Source of the DNA: Diabrotica undecimpunctata | Taxonomy: Eukaryota; Arthropoda; Insecta; Coleoptera; Chrysomelidae | Direction: 5' to 3' | DNA: 64,000 nt | NCBI RefSeq assembly: GCF_040954645.1 | Contig: NC_092810.1 | Coordinates: forward strand, 10,276,185-10,340,184 | In this document: in pieces, positions 20,844 to 30,491 of the stretch | Layout: each line of letters starts with the position of its first letter | Numbering within the stretch: the stretch's first letter is position 1 | Notes under the pieces: generated by a model | What the model was told of the DNA's origin: nothing | Database searches by the model: none | The model's input: only the letters and a program-made list of their open reading frames with translations | Translations under genes and position numbers: made by a program

Positions 20844-22241
20844 ATGAACTCAAATCAAAACCTCACAACTCCACAAGTCCTCCCCACAAAATCATATGTC
20901 GCTGCTACTTTATCCAAACCTCCACCTCCTACTTTCCCACGTAAGGAGCAAGCCATTTTAATGCATGCTATTCCAAATACTGTTTTATTCGACTATGTTA
21001 AAGCTATAGGGGACATTGTTATCCCAAAAAACATTACCTTTGCATCACGTATTCCAAATAACCGCATCTGTATTTATCTTTCCTCGCCTACAGTTGTCGA
21101 TAACCTTCTAAAAACACATCAAAATGTTTCTATCAACTCTACAGTAGTTCCCATCAGAAGACTTATCACCCCAGCTAAACGCCTTCTTATATCTAACGTA
21201 TCTCCTTCAATTCCACATTCCATAATTGAGAAAGCCCTTAAAGATATTGGATTACAGCTGGTCTCTCCTGTGTCATTTGTGAAATGTGGTGCACTCGGAG
21301 AAGGTTATGCACACATAATGAGCTTCCGAAGAGTAACGTATATTATCCCCGATAAAGAGAACTTTTCAATAGATAGAAACTTCGTTATTACATACGAAAA
21401 CACACCTTATAGAATATTTATTTCTACAGATAAATTGCATTGTTTTTTATGTAAAGAGGTCGGACATACCGCTGACTCATGTACCAATAATCCAACTACT
21501 TTTTCTCAAACTGAACTACCCCATCTAGAGCTCTCTACATCTGAAATTACTGATATAATTTCTGACGTAAACACTCCTGTTCAATCAGACCTAACTACTT
21601 TAAATTGCACAGAAACCCACACTGAAATAGATACTGAAACTATACACCCATCAATTCCACCCACACAAGGACAAAAAAGAGCTATATCAACAGACAGCAA
21701 TTCTGATACTCCTTCTCTATTATCTTCAGCAAGTACACCCGAACCAGCGTCTAACCAAATGCTTCCTCCGTTATCCACAAAAACAAACACTATCTCCAAA
21801 CCTCACAAGAAAAAAGCAAAAACTACAAAATCAGAGGAACATAATCTAACAGCTAGTTCACTACAATCCGTAGCGGCCATTTATAAAAATAATCCATCTG
21901 GTCTAACTTTGACCGAGACTCAGTTTATTGCTTTCCTAGAAAATACACATGGTAATCCTAATCCACTTAATGAAGCTTTTGTTTTTACGTCAAATATTGA
22001 AGGACTATTACAAGACATAACAGTTCTCCATTCAGAAACTAAGGAAAGATCCCTTAAAAATCGACTTACGAGACTTCAAAAGAAAATCAAAAGACAGCTA
22101 AACCCAGATGACTCTGATAATATCAGCGTCTCATCTGAACTCTTAACCGATGATGAAACCAAAACCCTTATCTCCCAACAGCCAGAACAACCATCTCAGT
22201 TGCCCCTTACCCCTTCAACTCAAGATTCACCTTCAATTTAA
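20844..22241 (+). CDS. LINE ORF1 protein (Gag-like nucleic-acid-binding, 465 aa)
   Basis: ORF1 proteins of I-group elements coat the element RNA and accompany it to the nucleus. The ATG at 20844 begins MNSNQNLTTPQ. A GTG-initiated extension 12 codons upstream is open but less likely. Residues 30-190 form the conserved N-terminal region (RIPNNRICIYLSS, AKRLLISNVSPSIP). A single CCHC zinc knuckle (CFLCKEVGHTADSC) lies at about residues 200-213. The rest is serine/threonine/proline-rich with basic patches (KPHKKKAKTTK). It ends at TAA 22239-22241, overlapping the region where ORF2 homology starts in the -1 frame. Confidence 0.9.
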   Translation: MNSNQNLTTPQVLPTKSYVAATLSKPPPPTFPRKEQAILMHAIPNTVLFDYVKAIGDIVIPKNITFASRIPNNRICIYLSSPTVVDNLLKTHQNVSINSTVVPIRRLITPAKRLLISNVSPSIPHSIIEKALKDIGLQLVSPVSFVKCGALGEGYAHIMSFRRVTYIIPDKENFSIDRNFVITYENTPYRIFISTDKLHCFLCKEVGHTADSCTNNPTTFSQTELPHLELSTSEITDIISDVNTPVQSDLTTLNCTETHTEIDTETIHPSIPPTQGQKRAISTDSNSDTPSLLSSASTPEPASNQMLPPLSTKTNTISKPHKKKAKTTKSEEHNLTASSLQSVAAIYKNNPSGLTLTETQFIAFLENTHGNPNPLNEAFVFTSNIEGLLQDITVLHSETKERSLKNRLTRLQKKIKRQLNPDDSDNISVSSELLTDDETKTLISQQPEQPSQLPLTPSTQDSPSI

Positions 22242-25200
22242 TCCAATGGAACTGCGATGGGTTCTTTCCCCGCATTGAAAGAATCCAACAACTAGTGACA
22301 GAAAAACAACCCGATATCATATGTCTACAAGAAACGAACTCAAAAAAATCTAAGCTTCCCACACTAAAAAAGTTCGAAGGATATCATTATATCAGAACTA
22401 ATTGTGACAGAGCCAGTGGTGGGACATCTATTTTTATTTCAAGTGAAATATATTCATCCCATCTTCTCATCACCACCGAACTCGAGGCTATCGCCGTAAC
22501 TACTTTTCGTCCTAATAAACTTACGATATGCAGTGTTTACATTCCTCCTAACTACCCCCTTAAAGAAATTGAAATTCTAAATCTTATATATCAGCTCCCC
22601 GTTCCATATATTCTAGTAGGTGACTTCAATGCTCATAACTTTATGTGGGGGTCAAACCATACTAATGGCAAAGGTAAAACTATAGAAAACGTTATCAATT
22701 GCACAGGCTCCTGTCTACTAAATACAGGCTCTAATACGCATCTGAACTTTTCCTCTGGCACATTTTCGGCGATAGATCTTAGTTTTAGCGACCCAAAAAC
22801 ATATACTTCACTAACTTGGAAAACTTCCGATGATCTATATGACAGCAACCACTTTCCAATATTTGTATCATCTGATATCTCCAACCATGAACAAACTATA
22901 ACCAGAAACTTCTGGCGGCTAAAAAATGCCGACTGGATAGACTATACTTCACAAACAGATAACACCTTACCTTCTCTATCCCTATCCGACAATATTAACA
23001 ATAATCTATTATTAATCACAGATTCCATACTTAAAGCTGCAAATTTGCACATAGGCAAAAATAGTATTTCCCATAAAAGAAAGGCAGTACCTTGGTGGAA
23101 TACATCTTGCCAAACTGCAACAGAACAACAAAAATTAGCTCTTAAAAATTACCGTAAAAACAAAAATCTGGAGAATCTTATTGAACTAAAGAAAACCAGA
23201 GCCAAAGCCCGATTTATTATTAAACAAAGTAAAAAATCATCTTGGAGAGAATATGTATCCTCTATTAATTCAAGCACCAATCCGGCGGACCTCTGGAAAA
23301 AGATTAGGCAAATCCAAGGAAACAACACCAACCTCAAAATCTCTAGTATTGCTGTAAATAACACTACAATCACTGACAATCAAGAAATCGGTGAAACCCT
23401 AGCAACGCACTTCGACACTAAATTCAAAAGTAAAATAGATGCCTCCTTACGAAAACCATTACCTAACGCCCCACCCTGTTCCTCACCCGAAACAATAATG
23501 GACATCATACATCTTAATTCTCCCTTTCTTTTTGAAGAACTAGTATCAGTTATTCAAACTTGTAAAAACAATGCCGCTGGTCCTGACGACATTCCTTACA
23601 TATTAATCAAAAAGCTCTCAAACTGTAGCCTACTCAAAATACTTGAGATGTATAATTTAATCTGGTCATCTAACCAATTTCCCAATCAATGGCAAACCTC
23701 TATCGTAATACCTATTAAAAAGCCTAACCTAGAACGTTCCTTGGCCAACTCTTATAGACCTATATCACTAACTTGTACGATGTGCAAAATATTCGAAAAA
23801 ATGATTAATAAAAGACTCCTATGGTTCATTGAAAAACATAAGATATTTGCTAGTGAACAGTCAGGATTTCGTCAGAACCGTTCAACCCAAGACAACCTTG
23901 TAATCCTCCAAACTCATATATCAGAGGCCTTAAACAAAAAACAAGAAGTCGTAGCTGCCATATTTGATATTGAAGGTGCTTTTGACACTATAAGTAGGCA
24001 ATGTATATTAAACAAACTTATCCTTCTTAATATTAATGGTAATATATTTAACTTCATAAGAAATTTTCTATCTTCTAGATCGTTCAGAGTCTCTGTCAAC
24101 GGTATTTTATCTTCTACTCATACTCAAACTGATGGCGTACCTCAGGGATCGGTACTAAGTCCTACACTTTTTAATCTAGCAATAAGTGATTTATGCTCTC
24201 ACCTCATTTCCCCTATTAAACATATCATGTATGCTGATGACCTAGTAATTTACTGTCATGGACAAAACTCTTCTACCACCTCGAAGCTTATTCAAACTGC
24301 TGTTGACACACTTTTAAAAAAAACTAGTGACATGGGGTTATCTTTATCCAATGTAAAATCTAAAATTATAAACTTTAGTAGACGTCCCCCTTCTCCATCT
24401 CCACTTATTTTGATCGACAATGTCCCTCTTCCTGTTGTTAAACAATGCAAAATTCTCGGATTAACGTTTGACTCACGACTAACTTGGAAGCAACATATAT
24501 TTGCAATAAAAGGAGAAACGAGCATAAGACTAAACATAATAAAAACTCTATCACATCATTATTGGGGATCTGACGAAAACTCACTTCTTAAAATATACAG
24601 ATCACTAATACGCTCCAAGCTAGATTATGGTTGTCACATATATATATCCGCCTCCAAAACATATATTAACCTTTTAAACTCAATTCACAACACAGCCCTT
24701 CGTCTTTGTATTGGCGCTTTTCGATCTAGTCCTGTAGATAATCTTTATTGCGAAGCTAACGAACCTCCTCTTTGTATAAGACGAAAACAACTGCTACTCT
24801 CTTATGCAGCATCGGTATCAGCTAACCCCTCTAATCCAGTGCATCCCTTATTTGTAATGTCCACGTATAATTTACACAATACCAATTTCTTACCACCAAT
24901 AAAACCTATTCCACTAATTTTAGCACAGACACTTAATGATATCTCTCTTACACATACCCTTCCTCTTTATCTCCCTCCATCTCCTCCTTGGATTATGTCC
25001 ACGCCCAAATTTAACACCTCGCTCACCAACTTCGATAAAAATAAACATCCGAAAGAGATCATTATAAATGCATTTAAAGACATTATAGATACAAATAAAT
25101 ACGACCTAATATTATACACGGATGCCTCAAAAAATGACACAGGAGTAGGCTGCTCTGTTACAACCTCTCATTCACTAATTAAGTCATCACTTATACCAGC

Positions 25201-25915
25201 CATCAGCAGCGTTCATACTGGCGAATTATTTAGTATATTGCAAGCTTTTAACCATATATCTCCACCTAATAAGCAGGTTGCCATATGCACAGACTCTTTA
25301 GCATCAATCTATTCTATCAAAAATATATTTACTGATCATCCAATCGTCCAAAAGATCCTAGACTCTTACCAAATTATCTTGTCCCAAAACATAACAGTTA
25401 CCATAATCTGGCTGCCATCTCATATTGGTATAGAAGGCAATGAAACTGCAGATCACTATGCTAAACTTGCTACAGCATCACCTGAAATCACCGATAAAAT
25501 TCAAATTTGTAAGGACCTAAAATCATTTATTAAAAGAAGAACCAGACTCCTTTGGCAGCAGCATTGGAACTCTAACCGTTCGATCTTACACGAAATACAA
25601 CCGTCAATAACCAGTCAGCCTACATTTGACTATTCAGCCCTCTCAAGACGAGATCTCATTGTGATAAGACGACTTCGGATAGGACATTCAAAACTCACAC
25701 ACGGCTACCTAATGTCCTCTAGCATCCGTCCCTCCTGTCAAATCTGCCAATCATATTTGACAATCAAACATATTCTCACTGAATGCCATCAACATTTGGC
25801 CAGAAGATTACAATACAAACTCAAAAGTGAAGTACGAGATATCCTAAACAACCCTGACCAAATAAAAGCTGTGCTACAATTCCTTAGAGATGAACACTTA
25901 TATCAAAAAATATAA
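22232..25915 (+). CDS. LINE ORF2 polyprotein: endonuclease, reverse transcriptase, RNase H
   Basis: Homology starts at about 22232 (LIQWNCDG), but no in-frame ATG is nearby; the first alternative start is GTG 22295, giving 1206 aa. Numbered from the GTG, the EEP endonuclease fills 1-190 (LQETN, VGDFN 108-112, SNHFPI 184-189). The RT has FDIEGAFD 557-564, GVPQGSVLSPTLF and YADD 646-649. RNase H has YTDAS 941-945, GELFS and CTDSLAS with a terminal HYAKLA block. A zinc-finger-like CQICX(7)HX(4)C follows at 1148-1164. The endonuclease box normally read as SDH is SNH here. No stop or frameshift is present. Confidence 0.9.
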   Translation, partial: FNLIQWNCDGFFPRIERIQQLVTEKQPDIICLQETNSKKSKLPTLKKFEGYHYIRTNCDRASGGTSIFISSEIYSSHLLITTELEAIAVTTFRPNKLTICSVYIPPNYPLKEIEILNLIYQLPVPYILVGDFNAHNFMWGSNHTNGKGKTIENVINCTGSCLLNTGSNTHLNFSSGTFSAIDLSFSDPKTYTSLTWKTSDDLYDSNHFPIFVSSDISNHEQTITRNFWRLKNADWIDYTSQTDNTLPSLSLSDNINNNLLLITDSILKAANLHIGKNSISHKRKAVPWWNTSCQTATEQQKLALKNYRKNKNLENLIELKKTRAKARFIIKQSKKSSWREYVSSINSSTNPADLWKKIRQIQGNNTNLKISSIAVNNTTITDNQEIGETLATHFDTKFKSKIDASLRKPLPNAPPCSSPETIMDIIHLNSPFLFEELVSVIQTCKNNAAGPDDIPYILIKKLSNCSLLKILEMYNLIWSSNQFPNQWQTSIVIPIKKPNLERSLANSYRPISLTCTMCKIFEKMINKRLLWFIEKHKIFASEQSGFRQNRSTQDNLVILQTHISEALNKKQEVVAAIFDIEGAFDTISRQCILNKLILLNINGNIFNFIRNFLSSRSFRVSVNGILSSTHTQTDGVPQGSVLSPTLFNLAISDLCSHLISPIKHIMYADDLVIYCHGQNSSTTSKLIQTAVDTLLKKTSDMGLSLSNVKSKIINFSRRPPSPSPLILIDNVPLPVVKQCKILGLTFDSRLTWKQHIFAIKGETSIRLNIIKTLSHHYWGSDENSLLKIYRSLIRSKLDYGCHIYISASKTYINLLNSIHNTALRLCIGAFRSSPVDNLYCEANEPPLCIRRKQLLLSYAASVSANPSNPVHPLFVMSTYNLHNTNFLPPIKPIPLILAQTLNDISLTHTLPLYLPPSPPWIMSTPKFNTSLTNFDKNKHPKEIIINAFKDIIDTNKYDLILYTDASKNDTGVGCSVTTSHSLIKSSLIPAISSVHTGELFSILQAFNHISPPNKQVAICTDSLASIYSIKNIFTDHPIVQKILDSYQIILSQNITVTIIWLPSHIGIEGNETADHYAKLATASPEITDKIQICKDLKSFIKRRTRLLWQQHWNSNRSILHEIQPSITSQPTFDYSALSRRDLIVIRRLRIGHSKLTHGYLMSSSIRPSCQICQSYLTIKHILTECHQHLARRLQYKLKSEVRDILNNPDQIKAVLQFLRDEHLYQKI

Positions 25916-26103
25916 TTAGATTTTAATTTAGACATTGTATAACATATTATTATCATTCAGTATTATTGTAACATATTCTTAATGTAACACTTAATGTTTG
26001 TGTAATGAAAATTCATGTTATAGTACCTGTGTAAGTGGCCATAGTAGCCGAGCACGTTAAAGTTGAAATAAAAAAAAAAAAAAAAAAAAAATAACTTTAT
26101 ATA

Positions 26104-26734
26104 GATATAATATAAGTGCGATTATGCACTTCTTATAAACAAAAAATAGTAATTATTTGTTTCAATTTACAATTTTTAATTATATAATAATTTTCTTGTC
26201 AGTTACTATACGTTTGCTAAACATAATTCTATGTTTGCTTTAGTATTAAGTATACAAACAGTAATTAAAAGGTATTTGAAAAACGTTTAATATAATTTTA
26301 TATTATTAGGTTTAAAAATTACTATTTTTTAAAATAGTGATAACAAAATAAGTTCATAGGACAAACTTCCAAACTCAGAGAACAGCACAGTGTGTGTTAT
26401 TGCCACGTAGTAGCTTACAATGGCGCCACTCTGATGGTCTTAAATATAGTCCAGGTAAACAAGTTTTCCGCGGAACATCTCAATAGTGATGTACTTTACT
26501 ATTGAGATGTTAAGGTTTAGTCACAATTTAACCGATTATGTTTTTTCTTGGTTTGTGGTTTGGAATACCCGGCATGGATTTGTTTGTTCCATATGAGTAG
26601 CTTCTTCAATTATGCCAGTTCTTTCGTTAGGAGAAGAAAATTCTGAGTGTGGGCGTTTATAGTGTGTTTATGTATCTTTGAGATATTGAATTGGTTGTTC
26701 TGTTGATTGCAACCTTGAAACAAATTTAAAAAGG
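26104..26734. other. No gene recognised; short hairpin
   Basis: AT-rich sequence after the retrotransposon. A perfect 13-bp inverted repeat (ACATCTCAATAGT at 26475-26487, its complement at 26498-26510, 10-nt loop) could fold as a hairpin. No coding motif seen. Confidence 0.5.
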
Positions 26735-27597
26735 AACACTGGAATATGGCATTGATACTAATCACATATTTATAAACTACAAAGTAGCCTACGACTCTGT
26801 GAATAGAAGAGAAATTTTCAAAGCAATGAAGAAGCTAGGAATACCACATCAGTTGGTAAATTTAACAAAACTAAATCTTGAAAAAGTTGAATGTAGAGTA
26901 CAAATTCAGGAGGAATTGTCTGAACCTTTTAAAACAAATAACGAGCTCCCACAGGGGGACTCTCTTTCCTGTATACTGTTAAATTTGGCTCTGGAAAAGG
27001 TAAAACGTAAGTCACTTATCACAACTATTTGTTCAATATATAAGAAATCAGTCTAAAGCCTTGCCTTTGCTGATGATGTCCATATAATGAGAGAATGGAA
27101 AACGCTGTACGACGCTGTAGTATAAAAAGAATCAGCTACAAAAATGGGCTTAATAATAAACACCAACAAAACACGAAGTATATGAAAATAGCACGCAACT
27201 ACAAATCCTTAGGCCACTTGCTATAAAAAAAGGCGTCATCGAAGCAGTGAACGAATTTATATAACTGGGAGCGCTCCTTAATACTGAAAATAATACTACC
27301 GCAAATACATAAATAAAACTACAAAATCAGGAACCTGATATTGTAAAACATATTAAAATAGAACGTCTGAGGTTGATATAGTATGTAATGCGGATAAAAA
27401 CGCACCTTAATAGACCCCTTGGTCAGAGAAGAGAAACATCCAGAACAAGGTTCCTTGATAACATCGATGAAGACATAAGAAATATGGGAATACGTGCTTG
27501 GCGGAAAAAGATGATAAATAGGGACGATTGAAGAGAAATTTTTGAGGAGGCTAGGATCACGCAGTGTTATAAAGCCAGAATGATGATAATGATGTTT
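26735..27597 (+). pseudogene. RTE-type LINE reverse transcriptase fossil
   Basis: Plus-strand translation gives FINYKVAYDSVNRREIFKA (motif A region), ELPQGDSLSCILLNLALEK, LAFADDVHIM (ADD box intact) and KMGLIINTNKT. After internal losses come HIKIERLRLI, RTRFLDNIDEDIRNMGIRAW and an ATGATGATAATGATG tail. Stops and at least one frameshift follow the open 85-codon start. The copy at 63047-64000 is from the same family. Confidence 0.85.
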
Positions 27598-28694
27598 TAA
27601 TGAGGAGTTTTTATTTGAAAATGTAGGTGGTTTATTATTTACTGAAACAGATACCTGTGTTGATGTGGAAGAAACAGTGTTGTTTTCTGGTATTTTTTCA
27701 GCAGGTGTGGATTCGACCCTTAAAGGAGTGGAAGTAATTGCTTAGCTGGAGGAATCAATATTTGCTATCCATTCATTCAATATCTTATTTTCGTTTTCTT
27801 TAAAACAGATCAAAAGAGAGGTTTGAAGATTGAAGGTTCCAGAGGAGAAAAATATATAAACTTGATGTTTAAAGCTAATCATAAATGAGAATTTTTCTTT
27901 CAGAATGCCTGCTTTAAAAAACGAAACTGAAGAAACTGTTCTTGGACCTAGCTTTTAACTGCATTTTTCATAATTTCGTGCAGAATAAACAAAGAGACGT
28001 TAGATATTGGGACATATATTTTTGTTGGAATACCAGTTTAAGTATATTTAAAGTAAGGGAGCCGATTTATATGAACGGATGAGACTTTGCAAGTTCATCT
28101 ACTGTATTTTTATTAGTTAAGTATATACAGACCCTGCTGTTGGAGATTCTGGAGGCGAAGCAGGACGTTTCTGTGTCGCTGACAACAAACAAACGATGAT
28201 CGCTTGTTCTTTCTTTGGTTTTCGATGTTTTTCCGCTGTTACGTATGAGATCTGAGAAATATTGTTGTTTGCTGTATGTTAGTTGTTGCCGATAATTGAA
28301 ACTTGTTGAGATATTTTTGTAGAAAGGACAGTAAGCTGCACGTCAAATGTTTCTGGTATTAACAATTTAATTTTGACAAGGCCTGGCCTAAAAGGAGTGA
28401 TCCTCCATACTTTATTTTTTTTTTAATTTGAATTTTTGCGATTATTATACGCAATTCTTGCAGAAATCAGCACTATAGTGTTAGCATCCTACTTGCCATG
28501 GTTGTAGCTAACGAAATCACTGCCTGCCCTAAAACCGTGACTCACTTATTGTATTTTTTTGCGCTAGCGCTGCAGGAAACTTTTCTTCGACTTACATTTA
28601 ATTATATATTGCAATGTTGCAAAACAAATTTGTAAATCTTATTAAAATAATAGTTAAAATTTCCATTTTAATACAAAACTGTGTTTTGTTCTAG
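27598..28694. other. Probable intron sequence upstream of the spineless exon
   Basis: No protein motif. The stretch ends with the polypyrimidine tract and acceptor TTTTGTTCTAG at 28684-28694. Calling it intron is inference from the exon that follows. Confidence 0.5.
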
Positions 28695-28885
28695 TTTAAA
28701 ACCGACACCAAAAGATGGCGTCACGAAGAGTAACCCTAGCAAGAGACACCGGGAGAGATTAAATGCCGAACTGGACACCCTTGCTAGTCTCCTGCCCTTC
28801 GAACAGAACATTCTTTCCAAACTGGATCGACTTTCCATTCTCCGATTGTCGGTTAGCTACTTACGCACCAAAAGTTATTTTCAAG
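28695..28885 (+). CDS. ss: Aryl hydrocarbon receptor / spineless, bHLH exon
   Basis: This 191-nt exon encodes the basic helix-loop-helix domain of the AhR orthologue, a bHLH-PAS transcription factor that pairs with ARNT/Tango in the nucleus; in Drosophila, spineless specifies antennal, leg and photoreceptor identity. The basic region is [17 protein letters not shown], followed by [17 protein letters not shown] and [10 protein letters not shown]. An acceptor (TTTTGTTCTAG) precedes 28695 and a strong donor (GGTAAGTG) follows 28885. The first base completes a split codon and one base is left over at the end. The longer ORF to 29073 is intron read-through. The PAS exons and the 5' exon are not seen here. 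Confidence 0.92.
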
Positions 28886-29362
28886 GTAAGTGGTCTTTGT
28901 TAAAATTTAATGAATATTTGCAAATAGATTTCCAACCGGTAAAGAATGCTACAGAAGAAGATACGTCACCAAAAAGTCTAACTAATGTCTCCCCACATCT
29001 AAAATCTTCCCACATTCAGTGGTTCGAGCACAAAGGTGCCATCTGCTCTGGTGGCGAAGAACTAAACAATTAAATAATTTTTAGAGATGGTCTGAATCGG
29101 AACCAGCTCGGACGGCTGACGAAGTCGAGATGCTGAAATAACTGTTATATCGTACTATGGATTCCGATTCAGACGTGAAAAATTTTACTAATTTATGCTC
29201 CAATACCATACATAACGATATGTAAATACTGGTATACTACTCAAGGAATAGAAATGTGTACTCCAGTGCGCATGACGTCACCTGCGAAGCAACAGTACAG
29301 GGTACTACGGTGTTCGAGATGTAGGATTCCCTGTCCCAGTAGATGTATTTGTTCATCGTGCG
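28886..29362. other. Intron of spineless with small inverted-repeat unit
   Basis: GTCTGAATCGGAA (29090-29102) and its exact complement (29162-29174) flank about 59 bp, and similarity extends weakly outward to about 29072 and 29192. It may be a small MITE. No other feature is seen. Confidence 0.5.
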
Positions 29363-29928
29363 GTGGATCAATTGTTTTTACAAATTAATCACCCTTGTGA
29401 AAAGTCTTTAAATATTTTTTTTTGCAGATCTCACATTAATTTGATTAAACTTGCCCGCAACCATGTAATTGATCATGGTTTTATTATTGGCATTAAAATA
29501 ATCAACAAAAATTACTTTGAAGCTAAATATACTAAATATATACTGAATATATCAACTTTAAAATTGACAATTGCGCCTAAATTGACACTACATCATCTCT
29601 GTTTAAAAAGCTCTATAAATTATTATCAAATTATGTGGCAAAAGCTATTAGTTATGCTGGAGAAAATGGACCTATGTAAAAGATAGTTACTGGAAAGAAG
29701 CTGCTGTAATTGTTCAGCTATTTATTGATTGGTTTGATGTATTAAATTCTCGATGTAAGTTCGTTGCCAATTCTCCAACACGAAATGCATATGGCACATA
29801 TTTAGATAAGCAGTCACGTCTACTGGATAAAATGTCATGACTTATTCCATTTCAAAGAGGAATATTGCTTACTAATAGATCTCTGAAAGAGTTTTATACA
29901 AAGAGGTTAATTATTGCCAAAGAAAAAA
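29363..29928 (+). pseudogene. P-element/THAP9-type transposase fossil
   Basis: Plus-strand frames give INLIKLARNHVIDHGFIIG, LKLTIAPKLT, NYVAKAISYAGENG, DSYWKEAAVIVQLFIDWFDV and RNAYGTYLDKQSRLLDKMS, followed by LIPFQRGILLTNRSLKEF. This order matches the catalytic and C-terminal part of P-element-superfamily transposases, including the PPHLLKL..RN-like start. At least three frame changes or stops break it. It lies about 480 bp downstream of the spineless bHLH exon, presumably in the intron. Confidence 0.75.
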
Positions 29929-29935
29929 TAGTTGT

Positions 29936-30489
29936 TTCGAGTTTCTCGCCACCCAGTATAAAGGATTAGTAAAACGCCAAAAATAATTAGCAGAGCTCCT
30001 ATCGTTCTCAGCCGGAGAGATAAATGACATGAAGTCCAATCCAAGTTTTTATTTTTTGTGACGAACAGCTGGCGGACGTGTCAGTTGGTCTATCTCCGCA
30101 TCGTAAACCCCGGTTAACCCCCTCACGATAATAGGAACCCATCACACCGTGTCAGTAGGACCCTCGCTACTTTGCGTACCAGTAAATGATATACATATAA
30201 TTAGCTAATTATTGGAGTGGACTGAGTTTAGCTACGGGTGAAGGTACGTACGTACTTTTTAAGTTGTGTAATGGAATGAGATGAAATTTACTATAAGTGG
30301 TTTTATCCTGACTAAAGTAGGTATATTGATTTAAATGAATTATACTTAAATTGTTGTGCAATAAATTGTAACTGAAATAACAGTGGTATGCAAAATTTTC
30401 ACTTTTATTAATAACTAGTAGGTTTTCCTATTTAGAATTGCCTAATCCTTTGCTTTAACAACTGTTTTTATTATTTAACAGATTCATTA
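29936..30489. other. No gene recognised
   Basis: Mixed-composition sequence between two transposon remnants. The stretch at 30055-30180 is more GC-rich but has no recognisable coding content. Confidence 0.5.
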
Positions 30490-30491
30490 TA

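Larger units (their letters stand above)
20480..26090 (+). mobile_element. Full-length I-group non-LTR retrotransposon
   Basis: A 5.6-kb element with a 5' leader, ORF1 (20844-22241), ORF2 (about 22232-25915), a 3' UTR, an AATAAA overlapping the tail (26067-26072) and an A run at 26070-26091. The 14-bp sequence AATAACTTTATATA lies at 20466-20479 and again at 26090-26103, a target-site duplication. Both ORFs are uninterrupted, so this is the youngest-looking LINE in the window. Assignment to the I/Nimb group rests on the CCHC-bearing ORF1 and on the RNase H domain after the RT. Confidence 0.9.

Noticed and set aside
28886..29073. Extension of the spineless ORF to position 29073
   Set aside because: The strong GTAAGT donor at 28886 and loss of AhR similarity beyond SYFQ indicate intron read-through.
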